The position numbers and the translations under genes were made by a program. The notes beneath the pieces are model-generated. The model was not told where the DNA came from. It saw nothing but the letters and a program-made list of their open reading frames with translations, and made no database searches. DNA of 64,000 nt from Mariannaea sp. PMI_226 (lineage: Eukaryota; Ascomycota; Sordariomycetes; Hypocreales; Nectriaceae), in assembly GCA_024336345.1 (NCBI GenBank), contig JANFOG010000005.1:2232001-2296000 (forward strand), in the 5' to 3' direction. This document shows, piece by piece, positions 47,201 through 56,084 of this stretch; the stretch's first letter is position 1; the number at the start of each line of letters is the position of its first letter.

Positions 47201-49677
47201 TGGATATAGATGACATCCTTTGCCATGTTGATAGCTCTCGAAACATTCCACATATAGTCACGGCCATCTACTAACCACTGAGCAAATACGCCTGTTCGAA
47301 CAGGAGCGAAGCTATCAAACCGTTTGTTTTCATACCAGGCAGTTTGTTTCAACATTTCTTCGATGGACCCCTCAAATTGTTTCATCACGGACTGGTTGCG
47401 CGAGAACAAGCGCACTTTTCGTTCCGAAGTGTGCAAAGTAAGTGTATGGTGTTTTTCTGAAGGTGTGTCGGCCGTCAAGTCAATATCCGTCTTCTTCTCG
47501 GTGGTCCCAATCTTGTTCTTCTTGTTTCGCTTAGTTACGATTCGGAACTTCGAATCCACAAGGTAGACGTCATAAATGTTCATGTTCTCAGGTGACTCAA
47601 CGCAAACGATGTAGCTTTGCCGCACAAGGAACCACTTGCGACTATGCCGAGCAATCACTTTGGCGGGAGTCAGTACACGACGGAAATCAAGACCCTTGGA
47701 TGACTGGATGTGCAGGTAGCCTTCCTTGCCGTGATAGCTACCCTCGGCAGCGAGGCGAACACCAAGGGCTGATAGTTCGAGAAAACGGCATACTCGGTTG
47801 CTATCAGCTCGGAACATGAGCCATCGAATCATCTCAGAGAGGTATTTCTCCAAAATATGACGCTGCTTATCAACATAGCGTTGTCTTCGAGTGGCTAGAT
47901 CAATGAACCCACTTCCTCCTAGGCCTTCTGTTTGGGACATCTCGCCAGGGTCAGTGAGGCCTGTGGAGCGCCGCCTCAGGTTCATGAGACTACGTTTATT
48001 CCTCCTCGGAACGCGATTTGGGGCATCGGGGTCACTAAGAATACCCTCAGGGGCTTCGTTCGCAGTCATATCGCCGGCAGTCATTTCGCCAGCAGTATCC
48101 TCACCGCGGCCGCTACCTTGTTCCTCCTCGTCGCTCTCATCACCCTTCTTCCGAGCGCCTCGAAGATAAGGGAACGCCGAATATGGAAACTTGGGTTGCT
48201 TGGGGCGGCCACCAAGATCGAGTCGCCCAGGCATGTACTTTTCATTGCCAATGGCGAACTTGTAACGCAGGTGTAGGTTGTAAATATCCCTTAGGGTCCG
48301 AACGACGGTCCAGCTCATTCTACTCGGTCCACTTCCGTACTCGAGTTCTATCGTGAATACCCAGTGGCGGTCTTTATCGTCGTCAGGGACAGGGGAGCTG
48401 TCCGTAATCCTTAGTTTCAGCTGTTCCAGAAGGACTGGAATCCTTTTATTCCCATGCTCGTCCCTTTGAATCATACTGGCAAGCATCAAAACTGCTGGGG
48501 CACCAGCGCGTAACTCAGCCATTAGCTCGGCCGACTTGAAGTAGTCGAAGCGGTCTTCTTTCTTTTGTCGCAGGAGCCTGAGGGTATTCTTGACTTGTTT
48601 CCACTTCTGGGCACCAAACGTAGAGGCTCGCTCTGACGTGAAGAATGGGCGTTTTGGGGTGATTGCATCTCCATCAGAGACGCCGCCGCCTCCAAATACA
48701 GTGATTCGGCGAATATGGCCCATCCGACGTCCCATGGTTACTTGATTCTCGGCTTCGTCACCCTCCTCGCCTATCTGACGCGAATTCATCCAAGAACTAC
48801 CCCTCCGGTACACTCTACCCAGCCGGTCTCGCCCTTCGCCTTCGGAAACCGGAAAATCAGCGCCGCCAGAGGTGTCGGGCATACTGGCACGACGTCTGAT
48901 AAGTCTATCATAAGTGCTCGGTGTGGTTGCATCATGGGGAAAGCGTCTCGGGGTTGGGGGATTCGAAACGTTCTTCTTAGGACGACGAATCTTCCGCTTC
49001 TGTTTCGCTGACTTTCCAACATCGGTAGCGTTGCCCTCGTCAGCCGTCTCTTCCGCATCCGCATCCGCATCGGTGTCTTCTTCTGTGAGCGTATCCGGGA
49101 TACCGCGACCTGGTCGTGAACTGGTTGGCGAATTGGTCATGGACTGAGAACCCTCGCCAAGGGCATTGGAAGACTTGGGAGTCTGGATCAAACCGGTGCC
49201 AGTCAAAGCCTTGAGCTTAGACATTAGGGAAACTCCCCGAGACTTTCCAGGTGTTTCCGGTTCCTCCCACGAATCCACATGTGTCTGCTCGGCTGAGAAA
49301 TCGATCGGGTCTGGTCGAACAAATTGTACGCTTCTTCTTTCTGGAGCTAGGCCATCTTGAGTCTCAAGGCCATCACCTTCGGCTTCACCTGTATTCCTCT
49401 CGCTCATGGACGGACCAGCCAACTTGTTCTTCGAGGGTGTCGACGTCGAGATTATCTCATGGGATGATGCTCCATTTGCGACGTCTCTGGTTTCGTTGGT
49501 TGAAGCTTGACCGTCGAGTTGTGTTGCTTTGAGTTGGGGGGGAGGTAAAAGACTTGATTCTCTCTTGGGATATGATGGAGGCGCCGGGACAAGATGGGAA
49601 TCATTGTTCGACGGAGACGGCGATCGAATCTCTTGATCCTGTGCTGGACTCAATCCATCTTGTATGTGTTCGGCCAT
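44245..49677 (-). CDS. pld1: Phospholipase D1 (SPO14-type, PX/PH-HKD)
   Basis: PIP2-regulated phospholipase D that hydrolyses phosphatidylcholine to phosphatidic acid at membranes; needed for sporulation and secretion in yeast (Spo14). One uninterrupted exon of 1810 codons, the longest gene here. The N-terminal 380 residues are low in complexity and Ser/Pro/charge-rich, likely regulatory. A PX-like region (about 405-520) is split by an acidic insert. A PH-like region follows at about 650-800, and then two catalytic HKD motifs: HHEKICIVD near 914 and HAKAIIVDD near 1214, followed by GSANINERSMLGSRDSE. An IENQFFIT block lies between them. The C-terminal part (about 1330-1810) includes more acidic and Ser-rich sequence. 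The start at 49677 (MAEHIQDG) is the first in frame. Lack of introns in a 5.4-kb gene is unusual beside its neighbours. Confidence 0.95.
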   Translation of the reverse strand: MAEHIQDGLSPAQDQEIRSPSPSNNDSHLVPAPPSYPKRESSLLPPPQLKATQLDGQASTNETRDVANGASSHEIISTSTPSKNKLAGPSMSERNTGEAEGDGLETQDGLAPERRSVQFVRPDPIDFSAEQTHVDSWEEPETPGKSRGVSLMSKLKALTGTGLIQTPKSSNALGEGSQSMTNSPTSSRPGRGIPDTLTEEDTDADADAEETADEGNATDVGKSAKQKRKIRRPKKNVSNPPTPRRFPHDATTPSTYDRLIRRRASMPDTSGGADFPVSEGEGRDRLGRVYRRGSSWMNSRQIGEEGDEAENQVTMGRRMGHIRRITVFGGGGVSDGDAITPKRPFFTSERASTFGAQKWKQVKNTLRLLRQKKEDRFDYFKSAELMAELRAGAPAVLMLASMIQRDEHGNKRIPVLLEQLKLRITDSSPVPDDDKDRHWVFTIELEYGSGPSRMSWTVVRTLRDIYNLHLRYKFAIGNEKYMPGRLDLGGRPKQPKFPYSAFPYLRGARKKGDESDEEEQGSGRGEDTAGEMTAGDMTANEAPEGILSDPDAPNRVPRRNKRSLMNLRRRSTGLTDPGEMSQTEGLGGSGFIDLATRRQRYVDKQRHILEKYLSEMIRWLMFRADSNRVCRFLELSALGVRLAAEGSYHGKEGYLHIQSSKGLDFRRVLTPAKVIARHSRKWFLVRQSYIVCVESPENMNIYDVYLVDSKFRIVTKRNKKNKIGTTEKKTDIDLTADTPSEKHHTLTLHTSERKVRLFSRNQSVMKQFEGSIEEMLKQTAWYENKRFDSFAPVRTGVFAQWLVDGRDYMWNVSRAINMAKDVIYIHDWWLSPELYMRRPAAISQKWRLDRLLQKKAREGVKIFVIVYRNVEAAVPIDSEYTKFSLLNLHPNIFVQRSPNQFKKNQFFFAHHEKICIVDHDVAFVGGIDLCFGRWDCPQHPIVDDKPTGFELSEAPKDAEHCQLFPGKDYSNPRVQDFFRLSEPYEEMYDRGKVPRMPWHDIGMQVVGQPARDLTRHFVQRWNYLRRGRKPTRPLPFLLPAPDANVDELEALGLTGTCEVQILRSATTWSLGIEGTEHSIQNAYIKMIEDSDHFVYIENQFFITSTEAYGTRIVNRIGDALVNRIIRAHQNEEDWRCIIVIPLMPGFQNTVDEQEGTSVRLILMCQFQSICRGEQSIFGRLRSLDIEPEDYIGFYSLRQWGIMSNDALVTEQLYIHAKAIIVDDRVALIGSANINERSMLGSRDSECAAIVRDTDMIMSTMAGKPYQVGRFAHTLRLRLMREHLGLDVDEILEEERQAEMERQGFEQEMDEIYNETEAGPSTLQRPQPPHIPSFNHDLDLEVAKALEEASSSSSTGSSDSENGASITNAKGKRKQKLDVTGYGPDQWKQAEKTGLDSGRDSVIVSGREVLVNSIGNEGKGTLETPRDAHLDLRSRQKSPDPYQNEPLPPVPALDRRTTDQLGLPRAAQLPTLPISDDTDIGGPPVHFDPETGRPMMNFVHPMAADIELASIDKDCMKDPIHPDFIDEIWGRAAMNNTKLYRRVFRCMPDSEVSTWAEYREYVSYGERFRTSMEGRERQDSELKPPPSQPSNRGSTSAGLGVSVPGLETLAHATEQEAEKAAGKVGEKLAPSHLKDDEKIKIIIPGEGTKGLTDKALPPTPSGENSPPKIGLDTENGGSSPRAMEAPSPVYSMGDVPFPTFEGTHSKFLEPQTSTRDRERRTTFSTLDKPSSRETNAPPPGNIGSVKRRRRATTKNSRRGFSIEDMPSRADAEELLNMVQGNLVQFPYDWLLTEEQNGNWGYQVDGVAPLAI

Positions 49678-52101
49678 AATCGTTCGTCCCAGTTGAGCTA
49701 GACAGTGTTGAATAGAACTGAGGAAAGCTTAGAATCGGGAACGCTGGAGGAAAGTGTACGAAGGAAGTATATCTGATTTGAATAATATCTTCCCAAGCGC
49801 AACATGCTGGAACCACAGCGATATGCGAGATGAAGGAGGGGCGTCAGAGTTGGGTCGAGTCGAGCCGTGAATCGAGCGGGTGTAGTAGAATAAAGGGGGA
49901 GCAGTATTCGGAGCTCGCGGGCATACGTCTGCGAAACGGATTGGATGTTGAGCAACAGCTGGGAAGCCGCCGAGCTGTCAAGGAAACGCGTTCGCCAACA
50001 AGAGTCGCTGGGGAAACTGAGAGTTACTGCGAACCAAAGGTTTGTGCAGGAAAATAAGTCATAGGCCTGCTAACCAACCAAATACGAGATGAATTATTGG
50101 GTAGTGCGGCACTTGAATCCGACAAGGATGAGATGGCAGCTTGGCGGGATGCAGCATTTAGCGTTGAGCAGGTAGTGTAGTGAGGCGACATGTAATCTGT
50201 CGATGATGGACCCAGACGGCCACCAAAGTGTGGTAGGAATTATTAGTCCATTCAATTGCAGGTGAGTTCCGGGGACCCTTTGCCTCAATACCTAGTCTAG
50301 GTGTCGGTGGTGCACTACCGTACCTGTGTTAGGTAGGTAGTGGTGGTCGAGGTACAAAGCCAAAAACCCCATACGGAGAAATTACATGTACCCAGGTAAG
50401 TAAGTACCTTATTAGTCTGTCATGTCCCTGGAGGTCTGCTTGTTCGCGCTTGTGAGGGACATCAATCCCCAGCCATCTGTGAGCTCCTGTGGTTCTGGCC
50501 AGACACCTCCCAGTGCCCTTAGCGCTGAACAGCAGTGAGACAACATCCGCAAGATTGTGCAGCGGATGCAGAGGGTTCCCATCCGTATCTCTCGCCATTG
50601 GTGCTCGCCGTTGTAGATTATTTGGCGTTTCTTGGTTTCGATTGGCTACCTATAAAAATACCTCTACTCTGGTTATTCTTATTCTTACATCAATAGTATT
50701 GGGAACCGGTAATGGTGGACTCCCAACCCATCGACTTCTCTTTTTCAATTCCATACTGCTCAACTTTGTCTCTCCTGAAATGCCCTGAGATTTGAGGGGC
50801 CTCAGTCTAGTCCAGTCCCATTCAGTCCAAGTCCAGTTCAGTCCATGGTGGACACAATGGGTTTAATTGCGTCCATTCTCAAAGCGCCAAGTGGTACCGC
50901 ATTATTTTCGCAGCTCTTATGATTGTGAATGCACCCAAGCAGTCCGTAACAATTGCTTCTTGATTGCAGTATTATGCTGCCAGTAGAAGCCCTCTTTTTG
51001 TTCCATACAGAAATCTAAAAATAAAAATAAAACAACACAATCCACCTGATATCTTTACAAGTGTGCAGATGTGCAGCGCACAATCAGACTCTCCTTAGCT
51101 CTACGTTAGAAACAGCCTGGCTACCTATGCACATTGTCAGGTATGGATGGAGCATGACCCAAGTATAGCAACAATAGCTAATTAATTCCCGCTTACCTCC
51201 AAGTCGACCCTTCTAATAAATTGTATTGTTGTCGCTGTTCCTTCTCTAGACCTCTCGACCCTTTTCTCCTTTCACCGTCCAGACTGATCCCGCCCCAGTC
51301 TACCCTGGTAAAATGCGGGCTGCACGACCGTTGACCCATTCAGGGCCATCTTTGGAGTATGTATCTCTTCTGGGACGAAGTCCAGATCTCTTAATAATCA
51401 GGGGCAGGCTGCTCCTCTACGGTACCGGGCACTGGCAAATAAGGCAGGTCGTGGATGTGTGACACCCAGCAACGCGTATGAGAGTGGAATGCTACGCTGT
51501 TCGGCCCACCTACTACATTTCCAATTGCATTAACTGTGACATCCTACTATGTATGTAAAATTTGCAGACATCTCCCCGTCAATATGGCATGGATTCTAAA
51601 CCAGCAATAGCTCTCCTTTTCGCAAGTTCTCTCTCCTCAAAACAGGAAGCTTTCAGGGGTCTCGCCTGGCGCAGCGCCCTGTGCAAACGAGCAACCCCCT
51701 ACCCTAGACCAAAATAACACTGAGTCCCCTTATAAGACGTCGCCGTCCTGGTGCGATGACGAGCCAATGATATGGTGAATACATATGTTAGCCTCTCCTG
51801 GTTATGAAACGCTCCCAGCTTGAGATGATACCCATGGCCGTTAGCTGTCAGCCACGTCGGGGCTGGACGCTTGCACCTTATAAGCCGGACTAAAAGCTTA
51901 CGCAACTGAAACTCGCACTGTTAAAACAAGATCATATCAGCTTTTCAGCAAGTCTGACGTGATTTCTGGTTATTTTATTTTCTAGCAGTCTATCATACCA
52001 GTTACTAGTCGGATCACTTATGCTTCTACCACCGAACTAGACGCTGTTGGTTACCTTTTGCTAAGTACATCTGCTGTTAGAACCCAAAGCCTCTATTGGG
52101 G
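49678..52101. other. Intergenic region between PLD1 and the cytochrome P450
   Basis: No supported gene in 2.4 kb; it holds the promoters of both divergent genes. TACCTGTGTTAGGTAGGTAG at about 50321-50340 and GTAAGTAAGTACC near 50396 belong to the recurrent TACCTA/TAGGTA words. An imperfect CAGTCCA repeat lies at 50803-50845. From about 51000 the DNA becomes AT-richer. Confidence 0.55.
50803..50845. repeat. Imperfect CAGTCCA repeats
   Basis: Five CAGTC/CCAGT units with 8-10 bp spacing, in non-coding DNA. Function unknown. Confidence 0.6.
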
Positions 52102-54205
52102 ATGCAGACCGTTATCGCACTCCTGGGTCTTGCAGCCCTCTACTACATCTACTCTTGCATCAGCAGTCTGCGACATAATATTGCAGTGGCCAAGAGCACT
52201 GGGCTACCTTACATTGTTGCTCGTACATGAACCCCCCCTCTCGCACATTAACTCGAGTGGCACTGTTTGAGTGGCTAATAAAGGACATATGCAGCTTGCT
52301 CACCCATCAATTTACCATGGCAAATTACACACAAACTGTGGCTTCCAATAATAAAATCCTTTCCAGAATCCTGGTGGGAGGAATGGCTTGAGTACGTTTT
52401 GTCACGACCAAAGCCCGCCATCTGGTTGAATCAGAAAGAACTGACACAACATTGCCCAGCCCCATAACCCCAAATTTTTCATTTCGTACTCGTCATGAGC
52501 GATTTGCTCGTCATGGAGATATCTTCATAATTGTCAGCCCGGGAATGGTCTGGGTCATGGTGGCCAATGCTGAAGCTATTTGCCAACTCACATCGCGGAG
52601 AGAGCACTTTCTCAAACTCACAGAGACTTATGACATCTTACGCATCTTCGGAGACAATGTGCTAACTTCTGAGGGAGCCATGTGGCGGATGCATCGTAAA
52701 GTCACGTCCGCATCATTCAATGAGAGGAATACCGCGCTTGTATTCAAGGAAGCTATCCGACAGGCGCAAGGCATGGTTAAGAGCTGGACCGGGCCGACTG
52801 GCCAGCGACGGGAGTCGATACATTCGCTCGACCGTGATACAATGAGACTTGCCCTGCATATTATCGCATATGTAGGATTCGGACTCAACTTGCTGTGGCC
52901 TGGGGAGACGTTGCCAGAAGGGGTAGATATGAAACAGGCAAAGTACGGCTCATTCAAACCTACTGCCGGCCACAAGCTAAGCTTTGTCGACACTATTGCC
53001 ACTCTCTTGGAAAATATTCTTCTGCTCTTGTTGGCGCCTCAATGGGTACTTAGTATGTCATCCCCCCACTGATTGCGGTGAATGTTATTTAGCTGACCAT
53101 GCCCACAGGACTAATACCGTCCTCGAAGACACAAGCTGCGGCTGATGCTCACAAAGACTGGACCAAGTATATGCAGGAACTCCTAGATGAGAAAATAGAG
53201 GAAGCCCGTCATGGGGAACGAGCAGAAGGGATGGACTTCATGGGACAACTGGTGAGGTCGAGTTACAAGTTCGAAGGCAAGATGGGCAAGAGCATCTTGA
53301 AGGAGGGTGGTCTGTCACGAGACGAAATCCTGGGGAATGCCTTCATCATCCTAGTTGCCGGACACGAAACAACGGCTAATGCGATCCATTTCATTTTAAT
53401 CGAGTTGGCAACCAACCCAGCATCTCAGAGGCGACTGCAACATGATATTGATGAGATTGTGGGGGATACCGATCCAAGTACGTGGGACTACGAGAGCGTG
53501 ATCAACCCCATGATGGCCAGCTCACTTGGGGCATGCCTAAACGAAACATTGCGCTTGATGCCTGCGGTTGTGGAAATTCCAAAGAAGGTTACGCAGGACC
53601 AGGACCAAGCTGTCACTGTGGATGGGCAGAAGCATGTCTTCCCGAAGGGCACCCAAATTTCTCTCGTCGCTGTGTCTGTGCATCGAAACCCACGGTATTG
53701 GCCTTCCCAGCCAAGCAAGATCTACAAAGGCAAAGATGACGTGAATGACTGGGTGCCTGAGCGCTGGTTTCGCAAGAGCCAGGATAATACGGGCAAAGGA
53801 GATACGAAAACTGAGCAAGACTCTGACGAATCTGGAGATCCCGAGGAGCAGGTCACGAGCGCGCAGCTATTTCACCCAGAACGTGGTTCGTACATCCCAT
53901 TCAGCGACGGCCCACGATCCTGCCTGGGCCGAAGGACAGCACAAGTTGAGATCATAGCGGCTTTGGCGGTGCTATTCCGCGACTACAGTTTAGAACTGGC
54001 CGTGGACGAATGGGCTAGCGACGATGAGCTCGACAAGATGTCTCGAGAGAAGAAAGCAGAGATTTACCGGAGCGCACAAGCCAGCACCAGGGCGAAGGTG
54101 AATAGATCCGTGTCGATTCTAACGCTCAAGCTAGATGGAGAACATGTGCCAGTGAGATTGGTGAAGAGGGGCGAGGAGAGATTTGTCGACTGGGTGGACG
54201 AGTGA
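52102..54205 (+). CDS. Cytochrome P450 monooxygenase
   Basis: Membrane-bound haem-thiolate monooxygenase, substrate unknown. Four exons: 52102-52222, 52295-52391, 52460-53052 and 53109-54205. The introns are 72, 68 and 56 bp. The product is 635 residues, long for the family (about 500-550). A single N-terminal membrane anchor (MQTVIALLGLAALYYIYSCI) is followed by the spliced LWLPIIKSFPESWWEEWLDP hinge region and the C-helix WRMHRK. The I-helix has AGHETTANA near 354, the K-helix ETLR near 414, and the haem-binding loop FSDGPRSCLGRR near 534 carries the axial Cys. An acidic insert of about 30 residues (KGDTKTEQDSDES) sits between PERWF and the haem loop and explains part of the extra length. 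All key residues are present, so the gene looks intact. It borders decayed and AT-rich DNA rather than a recognisable biosynthetic cluster. Confidence 0.88.
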
Positions 54206-54478
54206 CCTACCAACACAGTCTACCAAGCTAAGTACGAATGCAAAGGTGCACCTGGTGGTCTAGAAGGACTCATTTGGAGGGAGAGAAGAGGTGTTTTGCT
54301 GACAGCTGTTTTCAAATTTCTTCAGGGAAGAAGTTGTCGGCGTCCAAAAGCCCTCGATTTTATCGGGCGAGGTATAATTGTCCTAAAAGATGATGGTTTT
54401 GCAACGTCCAGGGATCTTGTAGGCAAAGATAAGTTTCGATATGGCATCGGTTTGAGAAACCTCGTGCCAGAGTTTTGA

Positions 54479-54691
54479 TCCCACACTTGTCAATGGCTAC
54501 CCACCAATGTCAAATTCCGTGACGGGAGGAGTGCTAAGCTGTTAAGCTACATCAATGACCTGCATCCTAAAAAGTTTCCCAAGATCTACGAGTCTATTGG
54601 GTGCGTCATTGATAAGGTTATTCTGCCCTGGGACCAGTGCCTGTGCCTCAGTGAATTCCCGGACGTCTCAATAGAGATTGTGGCTAGATGA
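54479..54691 (+). pseudogene. DUF4246-like gene fragment
   Basis: After a stop at 54476-54478 the plus strand stays open for 70 codons, including CQWLPTNVKF, SYINDLHPKKFPKIYESI and a downstream ILPWDQ. This order (WLPxxVKF, then SYINNLHP, then a helix ending in PLW) is characteristic of fungal DUF4246 proteins, which are normally several hundred residues long. No start, upstream domain or downstream remainder could be found, so it looks like the remnant of a deleted or decayed gene. A short frame just upstream (54296-54478) may or may not belong to it. The match is from memory of the family and needs a search. Confidence 0.5.
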
Positions 54692-55736
54692 GGACCTCCG
54701 TTAACGTTAAAGGGAAGCCCTCCTGGCGGAGTCGCAGCTCAGCAGGCATTCTGTGTCTGCGGTCTTGAGAGTGTCTTCGGAGCTAAAATCTGTGTTTCGA
54801 TGTGAGGGTATCTCGAACTCTCTGTTTTCATAGGCATAAGATGACTGAAAATCCCTGGTCGAGCTGGAACTTAGGCTGGTTCTATTTGGGGAGCGGGCTT
54901 GACTCTCCTGCCTCGGCCTATCCGTATATGTTCGTCTTCTCATCTCATTCTTTTTACGTAACTAAACAACATTCTAATTGTATATTAATAATACTGACAC
55001 AAAAGGGCCATCAGACGACCCGGTTACACTCGGATAATTCTAGACAGAGTGTGTACCCCGACCGACCGGTTCCTAACCGCTCAGCAAGTTTCAAGTTTAA
55101 TACTAGAATTATGCTTATTTCACCCTGGTCAATAACCCTTGAGAGGAAAATGATTAGTAAATAATAATATCTAGTATATTATGGCCTAAACAACTCTATA
55201 TATGTGTCTATTACGTAGTTATATTATTTTATGATCCACCGCTATAATTACCTACCAATTAGTAAATAAGTAGAGATTTTAAGACTTTAACTTTGCCGAG
55301 TAGCTAAAGGCCGATTAGCTATAATATACAAATAGCTAGTGTTCCCCCATATTATAGCCGGGAATTGGCCGAGAGTTCTATAACTATTTGTAAAACGTTT
55401 GGCAATATCTTTATATCCTAGACTATACTACTTGCCTTATACATCCTTACAAGGATAATTCAATTTCAGGAGACTTTTATCATCTAATCTATATACTTAT
55501 TTTATATTAGTAGAGAAAGACTAATTTAATTTATGAAATATAATACTAATCATTTATATTATCCATCAATGTCTCATGTTAGAGTATATATGAACCTATA
55601 GGAACCTTCAACATGTCCTTCAGACAAACAGATTACCTTCCTTCTTTCTATTACAGGTACATTTCATTTTATCTTGTAAGTTTATCTTGGCTTTTTTTGA
55701 TCGTTATAGACGTACTAATAGCATTAGTTTCTAAAA
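54692..55736. other. AT-rich tract before the small secreted protein gene
   Basis: From about 54950 to 55700 the DNA is strongly AT-rich and TA-dinucleotide-rich, unlike the rest of the window, and has no open frame of substance. Such tracts in filamentous ascomycetes are often relics of transposons degraded by repeat-induced point mutation; I see no intact terminal repeats. A TATA-like TATATATG lies at 55585-55592, about 145 bases before the next start codon. Confidence 0.6.
55584..55592 (+). promoter_or_regulatory. Candidate TATA box for the small secreted protein gene
   Basis: GTATATATG lies about 145 bases upstream of the ATG at 55737. The surrounding DNA is AT-rich, so a chance match is possible. 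Confidence 0.3.
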
Positions 55737-56084
55737 ATGAAGCTTACCGCTGCTATTGCCGCCCTCTTGGTCACCGCACTCGGTGCTAAGGCATTCACAA
55801 TTGCTGATGTTAGAGGCTGCCTAGGCTATCAGTGCGACGAGGTCCATGAAGTGCATAAAGTTCCTGATACTGCTATTGGACACATCCAAGCCTTTTCCAC
55901 AGGCGTGGGCGCGGCTGCTATTGGTTCCATAAACCCGACTTGCCGTGTCCTTCTGTGTTTTGCTGGTTATGGTTGTGGTGATGGCAACTCTCCAGGGAAT
56001 TGGTTGCCGGAAAATACTTGTCAAAAAGCTAAGCTGAATGGTATTCCAGCGGTTTATGACAAGTTTGTTATTCAATGTGACTAA
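55737..56084 (+). CDS. Small cysteine-rich secreted protein, unrecognised (effector-like)
   Basis: A single-exon gene of 115 residues. Residues 1-19 form a clear signal peptide: a positive Lys, then the hydrophobic core AAIAALLVTALGAKA, with likely cleavage after AKA. The mature part of about 96 residues carries seven cysteines (RGCLGYQCDE, PTCRVLLC, GYGCGDG, ENTCQ, IQCD). An odd number would leave one free or bridging between chains. The last Cys is the penultimate residue. No family was recognised. Size, secretion signal, Cys content and position beside an AT-rich tract are typical of fungal effector candidates or other secreted small proteins, but no function can be assigned. Start chosen as the first ATG giving the signal peptide. 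Confidence 0.75.
   Translation: MKLTAAIAALLVTALGAKAFTIADVRGCLGYQCDEVHEVHKVPDTAIGHIQAFSTGVGAAAIGSINPTCRVLLCFAGYGCGDGNSPGNWLPENTCQKAKLNGIPAVYDKFVIQCD

Noticed and set aside
52452..52460. A separate P450 start at TTG 52452
   Set aside because: No ATG there. Upstream exons supply the membrane anchor and hinge, and the splice phases join correctly.
52102..56084. A secondary-metabolite gene cluster around the P450
   Set aside because: No polyketide synthase, peptide synthetase, terpene cyclase, transporter or cluster regulator is nearby; neighbours are PLD1, a relic and a small secreted protein.
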